Source: Bufo bufo
Lineage: Eukaryota; Chordata; Amphibia; Anura; Bufonidae
Direction of reading: 5' to 3'
DNA length: 64,000 nt
Assembly: GCF_905171765.1 (NCBI RefSeq)
Contig: NC_053389.1
Location: 212,728,624 to 212,792,623 of the forward strand
Within the stretch, counting starts at the first letter, position 1. Every line of letters starts with the position of its first letter. The notes under the pieces are model-generated. The model did no database searches, was not told the origin of the DNA, and saw only the letters and a program-made list of their open reading frames with translations. Made by a program: the position numbers and the translations under genes. Shown here one piece after another: positions 53,241 through 63,411 of the stretch.

Positions 53241-54803
53241 CAGGGAGTGCAGAATTATTAGGCAAGTTGTATTTTTGAGGATTAATTTTATTATTGAACA
53301 ACAACCATGTTTTCAATGAACCCAAAAAACTCATTAATATCAAAGCTGAATATTTTTGGAAGTAGTTTTTAGTTTGTTTTTAGTTTTAGCTATTTTAGGG
53401 GGATTTCTGTGTGTGCAGGTGACTATTACTGTGCATAATTATTAGGCAACTTAACAAAAAACAAATATATACCCATTTCAATTATTTATTTTTACCAGTG
53501 AAACCAATATAACATCTCAACATTCACAAATATACATTTCTGACATTCAAAAACAAAACAAAAACAAATCAGTGACCAATATAGCCACCTTTCTTTGCAA
53601 GGACACTCAAAAGCCTGCCATCCATGGATTCTGTCAGTGTTTTGATCTGTTCACCATCAACATTGCGTGCAGCAGCAACCACAGCCTCCCAGACACTGTT
53701 CAGAGAGGTGTACTGTTTTCCCTCCTTGTAAATCTCACATTTGATGATGGACCACAGGTTCTCAATGGGGTTCAGATCAGGTGAACAAGGAGGCCATGTC
53801 ATTAGATTTTCTTCTTTTATACCCTTTCTTGCCAGCCACGCTGTGGAGTACTTGGACGCGTGTGATGGAGCATTGTCCTGCATGAAAATCATGTTTTTCT
53901 TGAAGGATGCAGACTTCTTCCTGTACCACTGCTTGAAGAAGGTGTCTTCCAGAAACTGGCAGTAGGACTGGGAGTTGAGCTTGACTCCATCCTCAACCCG
54001 AAAAGGCCCCACAAGCTCATCTTTGATGATACCAGCCCAAACCAGTACTCCACCTCCACCTTGCTGGCGTCTGAGTCGGACTGGAGCTCTCTGCCCTTTA
54101 CCAATCCAGCCACGGGCCCATCCATCTGGCCCATCAAGACTCACTCTTATTTCATCAGTCCATAAAACCTTAGAAAAATAAGTCTTGAGATATTTCTTGG
54201 CCCAGTCTTGACGTTTCAGCTTGTGTGTCTTGTTCAGTGTTGGTCGTCTTTCAGCCTTTCTTACCTTGGCCATGTCTCTGAGTATTGCACAGCTTGTGCT
54301 TTTGGGCACTCCAGTGATGTTGCAGCTCTGAAATATGGCCAAACTGGTGGCAAGTGGCATCTTGGCAGCTGCACGCTTGACTTTTCTCAGTTCATGGGCA
54401 GTTATTTTGCGCCTTGGTTTTTCCACACGCTTCTTGCGACCCTGTTGACTATTTTGAATGAAACGCTTGATTGTTCGATGATCACGCTTCAGAAGCTTTG
54501 CAATTTTAAGAGTGCTGCATCCCTCTGCAAGATATCTCACTATTTTTGACTTTTCTGAGCCTGTCAAGTCCTTCTTTTGACCCATTTTGCCAAAGGAAAG
54601 GAAGTTGCCTAATAATTATGCACACCTAATATAGGGTGTTGATGTCATTAGACCACACCCCTTCTCATTACAGAGATGCACATCACCTAATATGCTTAAT
54701 TGGTAGTAGGCTTTCAAGCCTATACAGCTTGGAGTAAGACAACATGCATAAAGAGGATGATGTGGTCAAAATACTCATTTGCCTAATAATTCTGCACTCC
54801 CTG
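53241..54803 (-). mobile_element. Tc1-like element C, minus copy, apparently complete
   Basis: TIRs CAGGGAGTGCAGAATTATTA and TAATAATTCTGCACTCCCTG are perfect partners, with TA on each side (53239-53240 and 54804-54805). Inner inverted motifs lie near 53432 and 54605. It is the same 1563 bp as the plus copy. Confidence 0.95.
53569..54585 (-). CDS. Tc1/mariner DD37E transposase, intact
   Basis: 338 codons from ATG to stop, the usual length for this superfamily. N-terminal paired helix-turn-helix (about residues 8-115), basic nuclear-localisation patch GRKKRVEKPRRK (49-60) and glycine-rich box (QQGGGGVLVW, 174-183) are present. The catalytic triad is D144 (LWTDEIRV), D237 (FMQDNAPSH) and E275 (NPIENLW), with 37 residues between the last two. 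It binds the TIRs and performs cut-and-paste at TA. With complete ends around it, this is the best autonomous DNA transposon candidate in the window. Confidence 0.94.
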   Translation of the reverse strand: MGQKKDLTGSEKSKIVRYLAEGCSTLKIAKLLKRDHRTIKRFIQNSQQGRKKRVEKPRRKITAHELRKVKRAAAKMPLATSLAIFQSCNITGVPKSTSCAILRDMAKVRKAERRPTLNKTHKLKRQDWAKKYLKTYFSKVLWTDEIRVSLDGPDGWARGWIGKGQRAPVRLRRQQGGGGVLVWAGIIKDELVGPFRVEDGVKLNSQSYCQFLEDTFFKQWYRKKSASFKKNMIFMQDNAPSHASKYSTAWLARKGIKEENLMTWPPCSPDLNPIENLWSIIKCEIYKEGKQYTSLNSVWEAVVAAARNVDGEQIKTLTESMDGRLLSVLAKKGGYIGH

Positions 54804-54805
54804 TA

Positions 54806-56135
54806 TGATGATTGTGGTCAGGTGATTATATCACATGACAGCGATGCAACTGAACATGTGCCAATAATAACGTGGGCCATCTTGAATAGTGGCGTTTGCC
54901 CCACATGTGATCTCGCGAAACTATGAGTAACACCCAATGCTCCACTGAGCATATGGAATGTCTCTCATGTGACAAGATACATATCATCGGGTGAGTGTTT
55001 AGATAAACCCGGAAATCCGGGATGCTTTGAGATACTGCATGCCACACAGGTGATTTATATGTATTTTTTGTAATTATTTAGCTGTATAAATAGACATCCA
55101 CCTCACTCTTCCTCACTTTCTCCTGACGAAGCCAATCGGCGAAACGCATTGGGTAAGTAAGGTACACTGGGATGGATTGTGCTGGCTTGTGAGATAGTTG
55201 GGCGGATTCTGGTATTCGAAAGGCCGGATATGCACTTGCACTTTATGTAATATGAACTGATCACTCTTTTTGGTGTATGGGCATTTGCATGCAAGGTTTT
55301 AATAGTATATACTTTTGTGCTTTTTGCACTTATAGGATTTATATTGTACTCCTGATACAAATATTTTATGTCATAAATTCAATGCATTCTATGTAAATAA
55401 TACTTACCTGTTATGGTTAATGGGTTTTTGTTATTTGATTGAATATATTATAGCCTTCACTGTATAAACTGCACACTGGACCTCAAACATCTTGGATTGT
55501 GTGCCTCTCCATTCTTCATCCAGACCCTGAGACTTGATTTCCAAATGAAATGCAAAATTTACTTTCATCTGAATACAGGATTGTGAACTAAGGATGAGTG
55601 TTTTGTCTTCATACATGTTCACACAGTGTGCAGTCTGACATTCAGCATAAACCATTCCTGTCTTCCAAATAAGAGGACTGTTCTTTGTAGTCTAACTTGT
55701 TTATTGGTCAACAGGTGGTACTCTCTGCGCAATGCACGTGAGTGAGAGAATGTACAAGTGTGCGGTAAAACTACAAGAATACAAATAATATGTATAAGTA
55801 TAACGTATAGAATAGTATTTACTGTAACATTTGCATAACACTGACGCACATGGTAAAATGGCTGCCTAACATAGGACTACATGTCTAACTAACAGTAGTA
55901 ACAAATCCCTGAGTAACAATTACAAATAGCTGAACAGCTCTGCAACACACAATATCCCTTAAACAAAGGCATATCTCTCACCAGATATGCTTTTACAAGG
56001 ATGGTGGAGTTTGAGAAGGAGATATGCAAAATGACAGCTCTGCTGATGTGTACTTAGAGACTGGAGGCTTCTCTTTCCCATGATGCTTTGCACTCCCACA
56101 ATGCAGTGCACCACCCACAATGCAGTAGTTTTTGT
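54806..56135. other. Interval between Tc1-C and PLE2, with a hammerhead-like motif
   Basis: No ORF is convincing. The only structured signal is at 55123-55150. The rest is AT-rich with small inverted pairs. Confidence 0.4.
55116..55160 (+). ncRNA. hammerhead-like motif
   Basis: CTGACGA (55123-55129), one extra A, hairpin GCC-AATC-GGC (55131-55140), then GAAACGCATT (55141-55150). The core order fits a hammerhead with mini stem III, but there is an extra A before stem II, stem III reads ACGCAT (a CpG-decayed ACGCGT would pair better), and stem I is short. It is possibly the decayed head of a ribozyme-bearing repeat. Confidence 0.3.
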
Positions 56136-56704
56136 AACAGTTATATACAAAAAATAACTCAATGCACCAGGTGCATGTGTGCAGAGATATGTCACACCTC
56201 CTATAAACTTATTTACCACATGTGGACTGAGTATATATAAAATTTAACTTTTACTGTAATTTCACTTAAAAACGTTGGTGGTAGCAGTGAGACAAAGACA
56301 AAATAAAAATACATACATGTAAACACTTATTTTGCCACCATATAAGACCACGGTAAAGTAATACTGGGTGGGTCTTACCCCGTCCTGTAGGTACACGGTC
56401 AGGTTTGGTGGGTGGCGACAATGCTCCAGTGTGGTCACAGGCACTGGTTTCCAATTGTAAAGTTGGTATGGCAATCTGGATACTCCTATAATGCCCTGGT
56501 CTAGAGCCCTCCCTATATGGATGGTCAGGGGCTATCCTCATAGACCTGCCTCAACGACACGGAGCACCCGCCCCGACAGGGGGCAACCCCATACGGAACC
56601 TGTCCCTAGATGGGGCCTATTCACTAAAGGTCCCTTACTGTATGGCCCTACATGCCATGTTTCGTTCCATAAAAAATGGAGCTCATCAGGGGCTCATTGA
56701 AATC
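56136..56704 (-). repeat. PLE2 pLTR at the 3' end of the minus copy
   Basis: Reverse complement of 59571-60138 with few changes. It contains a hammerhead motif at its start. Confidence 0.88.
56640..56704 (-). ncRNA. Hammerhead ribozyme, PLE2 minus copy
   Basis: On the minus strand: CTGATGA (56689-56683), stem II GCTCCAT/ATGGAAC (7 positions, one C-A mismatch, T5 loop), GAAA (56663-56660), stem III ACAT-GGC-ATGT, then A as cleavage-site base (complement of 56649), and GGGC closing stem I with GCCC. All invariant core bases are present. Confidence 0.75.
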
Positions 56705-57564
56705 AGAAGGTTTCTACAAAAGATACACAAAAAGAGATATGCATAGCGTGGTCACTACAATGCGCCTATTTGGATATACATTTAGACAGCATTAGGTATG
56801 TAGTCTCAACTTACTGTTTCAGTAGAGAGTTTCTTGTAAATACAAGGTAGTGTGGATGGTCAGTGGTACACGTCCCTGCCGGGGTATGGAGAAGTGTCCC
56901 CAATAATACCCTCGCCTCACCTCACTGCTGAATGCCGGCAGTGTGAGAACACAGCCCATTCAGCCGCCTAACCTTTTAAAATCAACGCCTCCAGCTGTTT
57001 CCGCCCTCCTGCTCCACCTTCCTCCGGTGGAACGCACATGGAACGCACGCCATTTCCATGCGCTCCACTCCACCGGAAGTCGGTGTCACGTGATCGCTCG
57101 GGCTGCCGGAAGTTACATGTGAGTGTATCTGAGCGTCACCCATCGCCTAGCAACCGGAGGACGCGCAAGCACTGCGCGCTGATCAGCCATCTCAGATGCC
57201 GGACGGAAGTTTTAAAGAATACAATCATTCAAAGATGGATTTCTTTAGCAGGTTTCACATCCATACTTGTTCCTACATGCACTTGGCCATGCGGTGCTTA
57301 TGAGGAAGATATATTAGACAAAAAGGTCTATTTTTATACACCAGAATAAAGACTATAGATTTATGTCATTTTTGTCATAGGGTATATATAAGGCTAAAAA
57401 GAGTATTTCTACGTTGTTCCATAATACAGCCAAGGGGGATATTTTAACTTTAAAAATGAGATCATACTATATAAGGTCCAGAAGGGACAGATTCCCGCAC
57501 ATACTAAATCTTAGAGTTAGATCCTGCAGTCATTATTATTGTGACCGTCATACCAGCCAAATGT
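56705..57564 (-). other. PLE2 minus copy 3' region
   Basis: Non-coding. The part at 56980-57200 is CpG-rich with GGAAGT-type ETS-like words, which recalls the CpG-rich segment before the PLE1 right pLTR and may be promoter sequence (inference). Confidence 0.5.
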
Positions 57565-59530
57565 TCAAATAAAGCACGTATAGCTCTGTTGTTCATTAAG
57601 GCCGTTGGGATATAGCGCCTTCAAATAAAAAATCCACCTTGCCTCACATTGGAGGATTCTCCTATCCCAATCTCCACCTCTTAAAGGTGGCCTCACTTTT
57701 TCGATTCCCATAAAAGAAAGGCACCTTGGGTCCCCGCCATGCTCAGTACGTACATGGCGTGAGACCACGGTATCCCTGCTGTTATGGACATCATTTATAT
57801 GCTCGCCAATTCTTCTTCTCAGCTCCCTTTTTGTTTTGCCCACATATTCCTTGTTACAGGAACATGTGATTTTATAGACAACCCCCATAGTTTTACAGTT
57901 TATCAGATCCCTGATGATGTATGTTTTTCCTGTGTTGCAGCTCCTAAATGATTTTCCGCACTGCATGTACTTGCAGGCTATGCACCCCCCACATCTGTAG
58001 TTACCATGAACACCTTTTTCCAGCCAGGTTTTTAGTGCCAGTTTAGGAGAGAAATGACTATTCACCGTCCAGTCTTGTACACTCTTTCCCCTCCTATATG
58101 TTATACTTGGGTGTTCTTTTATGGTGGTACAGAGGTCAGGGTCCATCCTGAGTACATGCCAGTGTTTGGCAATTATTTCTCTTATGCCTGCGGAGGCTTC
58201 ATTAAATGTACTGATTAAACGTGTCTCCTGAATCCCTATTGGGGACACATTATCAATATTGCTTGTCTTGTTAGGGGTAAGAAGGGAGCTGCGGGAGCGG
58301 GCTTTTGCGGCCTTATAAGCCGGTGTTAATGTGCCAATAGGATAACCCCGGTCCATGAAGCATTTTTTCAGATTTGTTGCCTGTCTCTGGAATTCCACCT
58401 CCTTAGAACAATTTCTCCTTATTCTCAGGTATTGACCCCGAGGAATTCCCCTCCTGAGGGGGAAAGGGTGGCAACTGTCCCACCTCAGGAGGGAATTCGT
58501 CGAGGTTGGTTTACGGAAGATTGTAGTTTCCAGGCAACCAAACTGGTCTTTGGTGATAAGGATATCTAAGAATGGCAACCGCTTCTCGTCACACTCTGAT
58601 GTGAAACGTAAGCCAATCTGATTTTTGTTTAGACTTGCTGCCCAATCTGAAAAAGACTTACGGCCACCTTTCCAGACAACCAGCACGTCATCTATATAAC
58701 GTGCCCATATCTGGACATTTTGGACCTCACAGACTGTCTCGTCACGGAAAATCAATGTGTCCTCCCACCAGCCCAGGAGCAGATTTGCATACGATGGGGC
58801 ACATGAACACCCCATCGCGGTGCCCCTGAGCTGGTGGTAGAACCTGCCGTTGAAAAGGAAATAATTTCTGCATAGTACAAACTCCAATAATTGAAGGACA
58901 AAACTGTTATGTGTCGTAAATTGACATCCACGCGTGCTCAAAAAGTGTGCCACTGCGTGTAGGCCCCATTTATGCGGGATGGATGAATATAGGGCCTCCA
59001 CGTCGATACTCCCCAATATACACCCATCCTCGAGATGTACCTCTTCTAGTTGTTTCAAAAGGTCTCCTGTGTCCCTAACATATGAGGGAAGTGATTGCAC
59101 GAAGGGTGATAGAATTTTGTCTATGTAGATTCCTACATTTTGACTCAGACTGTTTATTCCCGAAACTATTGGGCGACCTTTGAGTGTGTCACACCCTTTA
59201 TGCACTTTCGGCAGACAATACAGTTTGTGTCAGTAGTGGGTGGCGTCCTAGTACTCTTATTTTTTAATGGTGTAAATGGCCCCTCTCCCAATGATGTTTC
59301 TAAAGGAGTCGCTAGACTCTGTAAGAGTCGTACATCCGCCACCATATTAGTTGGGACCCCAAGTTCCAAGCTCTGTTTCTTTTCTATGTTACGAAAATGT
59401 TTAAACCACCTTAATTTTCTAACGAATAAGTTAAGATCAACTATTGTCCTAAAGAGGTTGAACTTACTGTAGGTGTTGGTACAAACGAGAGCCCTTTTTC
59501 CAAAATACTATTTTCCGATTCAGTCAAAAG
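57565..59530 (-). pseudogene. PLE2 ORF2, RT/GIY-YIG protein with internal deletion
   Basis: From 59205 to 57565, 546 codons are open: GRPIVSGINSLSQNVG, SIDVEALYSSIP, RGTAMGCSCAPSYANLLLGW, catalytic YIDDVLVVWKG, the cysteine cluster RCGGCIACKY, and the GIY-YIG nuclease (VVYKITCSCNKEYVGKTKRE, RRRIGEH). Upstream (59530-59226) the RT N-terminal part is present in another frame. Comparison with the plus copy shows 361 bp missing, joined through a 5-bp TATTG microhomology, which shifts the frame. Everything from RT motif A through the nuclease is intact, but the protein as a whole is truncated. Confidence 0.88.
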
Positions 59531-59570
59531 GTAGGAAGACAAATTAATTATTTTTGGGCCTGTGTTGCCA

Positions 59571-60138
59571 TGATTTCAATGAGCCCCTGATGAGCTCCAT
59601 TTTTTATAGAACGAAACATGGCATGTAGGGCCATACAGTAAGGGACCTTTAGGGAATAGGCCCCATCTAGGGACAGGTTCCGTATGGGGTCGCCCCTATC
59701 GGGGCGGGTGCTCCGTGTCATTGAGGCAGGTCTATGAGGATAGCCCCTGACCATCCATATAGGGAGGGCTCTAGACCAGGGCATTATAGGAGTATCCAGA
59801 TTGCCATACCAACTTTACAATTGGACACCAGTGCCTGTGACCACACTGGAGCATTGTCGCCACCCACCAACCCTGACCGTGTACCTACAGGACGGGGTAA
59901 GACCCACCCAGTATTACTTTATCGTGGTCTTATATGGTGGCAAAATAAGTGTTTACATGTATGTATGTTTATTTTGTCTTTGTCTCACTGCTACCACCAA
60001 CGTTTTTAAGTGAAATTACAGTAAAAGTTAAATTTTATATATACTCAGTCCACATGTGGTAAATAAGTTTATAGGAGGTGTGACATATCTCTGCACACAT
60101 GCACCTGGTGCATTGAGATATTTTTTGTATATAAGTGT
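59571..60138 (+). repeat. PLE2 pLTR, plus copy
   Basis: Partner of 56136-56704. It ends ~10 bp before the ORF1 ATG, like the PLE1 pLTR. It starts 16 bp upstream of the hammerhead core. Confidence 0.88.
59581..59633 (+). ncRNA. Hammerhead ribozyme, PLE2 plus copy
   Basis: Stem I GCCC (59583-59586) pairs with GGGC (59628-59631). The core CTGATGA is at 59587-59593. Stem II 59594-59612 keeps most pairs but has one more mismatch than the minus copy (ATAGAAC for ATGGAAC). GAAA 59613-59616, stem III ACAT-GGC-ATGT (59616-59626), A59627 at the cleavage position. Type I, open at stem I, as known for Penelope pLTRs. Confidence 0.75.
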
Positions 60139-60148
60139 TGATTAATTT

Positions 60149-60889
60149 ATGGATATGGCAGGTTTTCTAAGTACCGGTTTCAATGTAGAGGACTGGCTGA
60201 CAGAAGCCAAGGAGGTGTTTTCTGAGAAAAATTTTCTTCAGAAAAAATACACCCCTTCATATAGTGCGTCTTTCAGAGAACTAGAAAAAACTTATAGGGA
60301 GCAGATTGTGTCTTGGTGGGAGGTCCAGAGTTTGGAGCACTACCTGGAACACAATATCGTACCAAGGGGTCTTAGGATCACACTACTACCAGCCAATAGA
60401 TGCAGGAATGCAACATTAATGACTAGGTGGGAACAGGAAGCAACTGCCAGCTCCCTGCGTCTTATGAAAATCTTAGTAGAACAAGAGCACTCCACATTAG
60501 AGAATGCAAACAAAAAGTTGAAGGATCAGATTGAGGTCACTCAGACATTCGCACAAGAAACTGACTTTGGAATAAAAGAAAAACAGCTCCAGACAGCTTT
60601 GGAAAAATTCCAATATCATCTAAAAGAAAGAAAGCATAAGCAATTCACACGTGATTTGTCTGATTTTAAAGAAAATAAAGCTTATATTCTTTTAAATGAG
60701 AAAGGGAGGATAGAAAGGGATACTGATCCGTCTTCAACGGAAACTGATCCATCTGAGTCTGACAGAGAACAGTCAGGCAGCAGAAGGAATGTGGCCAAAG
60801 GGAGGGGACGTGGGAGAAGAAATTATGAAGGTAACTCTTATAATAATAATAATCAGGGTTTTTTAGACCAGAATCTATGCTACCCCTAA
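60149..60889 (+). CDS. PLE2 ORF1, coiled-coil/RG-rich protein
   Basis: The 246-codon frame is homologous to 1012-1839 along its length (MAGFLSTGF..., SWWEVQSLEHYL, NIVPRGLRITL, YHLKERKHKQFTRD). The helical, charged centre suggests a coiled coil. The C-terminus has a serine/acidic patch and an RG stretch (KGRGRGRRN), shorter than in PLE1. The last sense codon is CCC followed by TAA. The ORF2 frame is open from 60867, so the two overlap by ~23 nt in the +1 frame. A role in RNA binding is inferred. Confidence 0.78.
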   Translation: MDMAGFLSTGFNVEDWLTEAKEVFSEKNFLQKKYTPSYSASFRELEKTYREQIVSWWEVQSLEHYLEHNIVPRGLRITLLPANRCRNATLMTRWEQEATASSLRLMKILVEQEHSTLENANKKLKDQIEVTQTFAQETDFGIKEKQLQTALEKFQYHLKERKHKQFTRDLSDFKENKAYILLNEKGRIERDTDPSSTETDPSESDREQSGSRRNVAKGRGRGRRNYEGNSYNNNNQGFLDQNLCYP

Positions 60890-61747
60890 GAAACCGGTCA
60901 CAGCAACAACCGATGGCAACACAGGCCCAAAAATAATAAATTTGTCTTCCTACCTTTTGACTGAATCTGAAAATAGTATTTTGGAAAAAGGGCTCTCGTT
61001 TGTACCAACACCTAAGTTCAACCTCTTTAGGACAATAGTTGATCTTAACTTATTCGTTAGAAAATTAAGGTGGTTTAAACATTTTCGTAACATAGAAAAG
61101 AAACAGAGCTTGGAACTTGGGGTCCCAACTAATATGGTGGCGGATGAACGACTCTTACAGAGTCTAGCGACTCCTTTAGAAACATCATTGGGAGAGGGGC
61201 CATTTACACCATTAAAAAATAAGAGTACTAGGACGCCACCCACTACTGACACAAACTGTATTGATGTTTTCTTAAATTTAGTGAGTACTGAACTCGAGTC
61301 CACACGTTTACATCTATCCCCTCAAAATTGTACACAGGAAGAATCATGGGCATTAGAAAGTTTGGCACAAAATAGGAACATAACTGTTAAGCCCTCTGAC
61401 AAGGGAGGAAATACTGTCATAATGGATACAGACAGTTATAAAATAATGTGTGAAAAACTTTTGGCCTCACGTGACTGTTATGAGATCCTAGGTGGAGACC
61501 CCACGATCAAATACAAATGTGAAATTAAGAGCATATTGGATACAGCAAAAAATAACAAATTAATTAGTCCAACGGAATACAAATTTTTGTTCCCACAGCA
61601 CCCGCAGATAGCGACATTCTATTGTCTGCCGAAAGTGCATAAAGGGTGTGACCCACTCAAAGGTCGCCCAATAGTTTCGGGAATAAACAGTCTGAGTCAA
61701 AATGTAGGAATCTACATAGACAAAATTCTATCACCCTTCGTGCAATT

Positions 61748-61763
61748 ACTTCCCTCATATGTT
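61748..61763. repeat. 16-bp target duplication, left
   Basis: ACTTCCCTCATATGTT, repeated at 63396-63411. The uninterrupted minus PLE2 copy has it once (about 59085-59100). Confidence 0.93.
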
Positions 61764-63395
61764 TGAAAATGGTGGCTCACTCAAGACGGAATCAGAAAAT
61801 AGGTGCTGCTAACCCGTAAGAGGGACACCCACCCTCTAGTCAAAAAACAGCTATGGAATAAAGAAGGGTGAGCACTCAACAAAGGCGTTTGGAAACTGAG
61901 AGTTAAAAACTAAAAGTTTAATTAAACACTAAAATATTTAAGAAGGATAAAATAGTATTGTACTAGATGAAGGATAAATTAGCATACAGATTAGTATATA
62001 ACATATAAAATTGTGGTCAAATTCATATATAAACAATTCGCATCCAATCACACTTCACAAGAATGTGCACATATGTGCTGGTGGCCCATACACTAAGCAG
62101 TCTTTTAGTGGTATATAGGGCAATGTCCTGAATCAATAGTCCTGTTCAGTTGTCTCTTATACTGATTGATGCTGAATAGTAAATTAATACTTCTCCGGTG
62201 ATATCAGTCGATATCATATGACGCTGTGCGTTTGCTGGTCTCCCAGTATATGGTGCCGGTGTATGGTGCCGGTCATGCCGGTATTGAGACAGATTGGGGC
62301 AAATAACACAGGTAGTTTGGTCTTACCTTCCTCGTGTCTGGCCCAAACTTTCTTCTCATCTAGCGAGAGTGGCGCAGAATACAATCGGCAAAGTTCTGCG
62401 TACTGCTTCACAGACTCACCGACTTCTCGCGGGAGTTGGAACTCTCTTCCGGGTTAGTCCGTTCACGTGACTTGTATCCAACGCAACAGGTACAGCAAAG
62501 TTCTCAGTCTTTTCCAAGTTATAGAATTTATCGCATGGCCATGCAAGTTATTGCGGAGATGTTTCCTTCTTTATTACTGCGATCCAGCCCAGACGCGTTT
62601 CGGGAGCTCTGCTTCCCTTCATCACTGATGAAGGGAAGCAGAGCTCCCGAAACGCGTCTGGACTGGATCGCAGTAATAAAGAAGCAAACATCTCCGCAAT
62701 AACTTGCATGGCCATGCGAGAAATTCTATAACTTGGAAAAGACTGAGAACTTTGCTGTACCTGTTGCGTTGGATACAAGTCACGTGAACGGACTAACCCG
62801 GAAGAGAGTTCCAACTCCCGCGAGAAGTCGGTGAGTCTGTGAAGCAGTACGCAGAACTTTGCCGATTGTATTCTGCGCCACTCTCGCTAGATGAGAAGAA
62901 AGTTTGGGCCAGACACGAGGAAGGTAAGACCAAACTACCTGTGTTATTTGCCCCAATCTGTCTCAATACCGGCACGACCGGCACCATACACCGGCACCAT
63001 ATACTGGGAGACTAGCAAACGCACAGCGTCATATGATATCGACTGATATCACCGGAGAAGTATTAATTTACTATTCAGCATCAATCAGTATAAGAGACAA
63101 CTGAACAGGACTATTGATTCAGGACATTGCCCTATATACCACTAAAAGACTGCTTAGTGTATGGGTCACCAGCACATATGTGCACATTCTTGTGAAGTGT
63201 GATTGGATGCGAATTGTTTATATATGAATTTGACCACAATTTTATATGTTATATACTAATCTGTATGCTAATTTATCCTTCATCTAGTACAATACTATTT
63301 TATCCTTCTTAAATATTTTAGTGTTTAATTAAACTTTTAGTTTTTAACTCTCAGTTTCCAAACGCCTTTGTTGAGTGCTCACCCTTCTTTATTCC
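61764..63395. mobile_element. Inverted-dimer insertion (giant palindrome) in PLE2 ORF2
   Basis: Arms 61855-62623 and 62625-63395 are near-perfect inverted copies (~770 bp each) meeting at 62624. The left arm extends 91 bp further (61764-61854). Each arm, read outward from the centre, starts with a hammerhead-like core and ends ...CACCCTTCTTTATTCC. No ORF of note. The 16-bp target duplication indicates a retrotransposition-like insertion. I do not recognise the unit; a non-autonomous element moved by a Penelope-type enzyme is one reading. Confidence 0.85.
62614..62665 (+). ncRNA. hammerhead-like motif at palindrome centre
   Basis: On plus: CTGATGA (62624-62630), an extra A, GGGA...TCCC stem, then GAAACGCGTC (about 62649-62658). 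The minus strand carries the same string starting from the same centre but with GTGATGA. The extra A before stem II and a short stem I make it non-canonical. Confidence 0.35.
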
Positions 63396-63411
63396 ACTTC
63401 CCTCATATGTT
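63396..63411. repeat. 16-bp target duplication, right
   Basis: ACTTCCCTCATATGTT, partner of 61748-61763; PLE2 ORF2 resumes here. Confidence 0.93.

Larger units (their letters stand above)
56136..59570 (-). mobile_element. PLE2 copy, minus strand, 5'-truncated
   Basis: Minus-strand order is ORF2 (from about 59560 down to 57565), 3' region (57564-56705), then pLTR (56704-56136). It is joined head to head with the plus copy at 59570/59571. It lacks ORF1 and the start of ORF2, beginning at CATGGCAACACAGGCCC, and has a 361-bp internal deletion near 59224. Confidence 0.85.
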
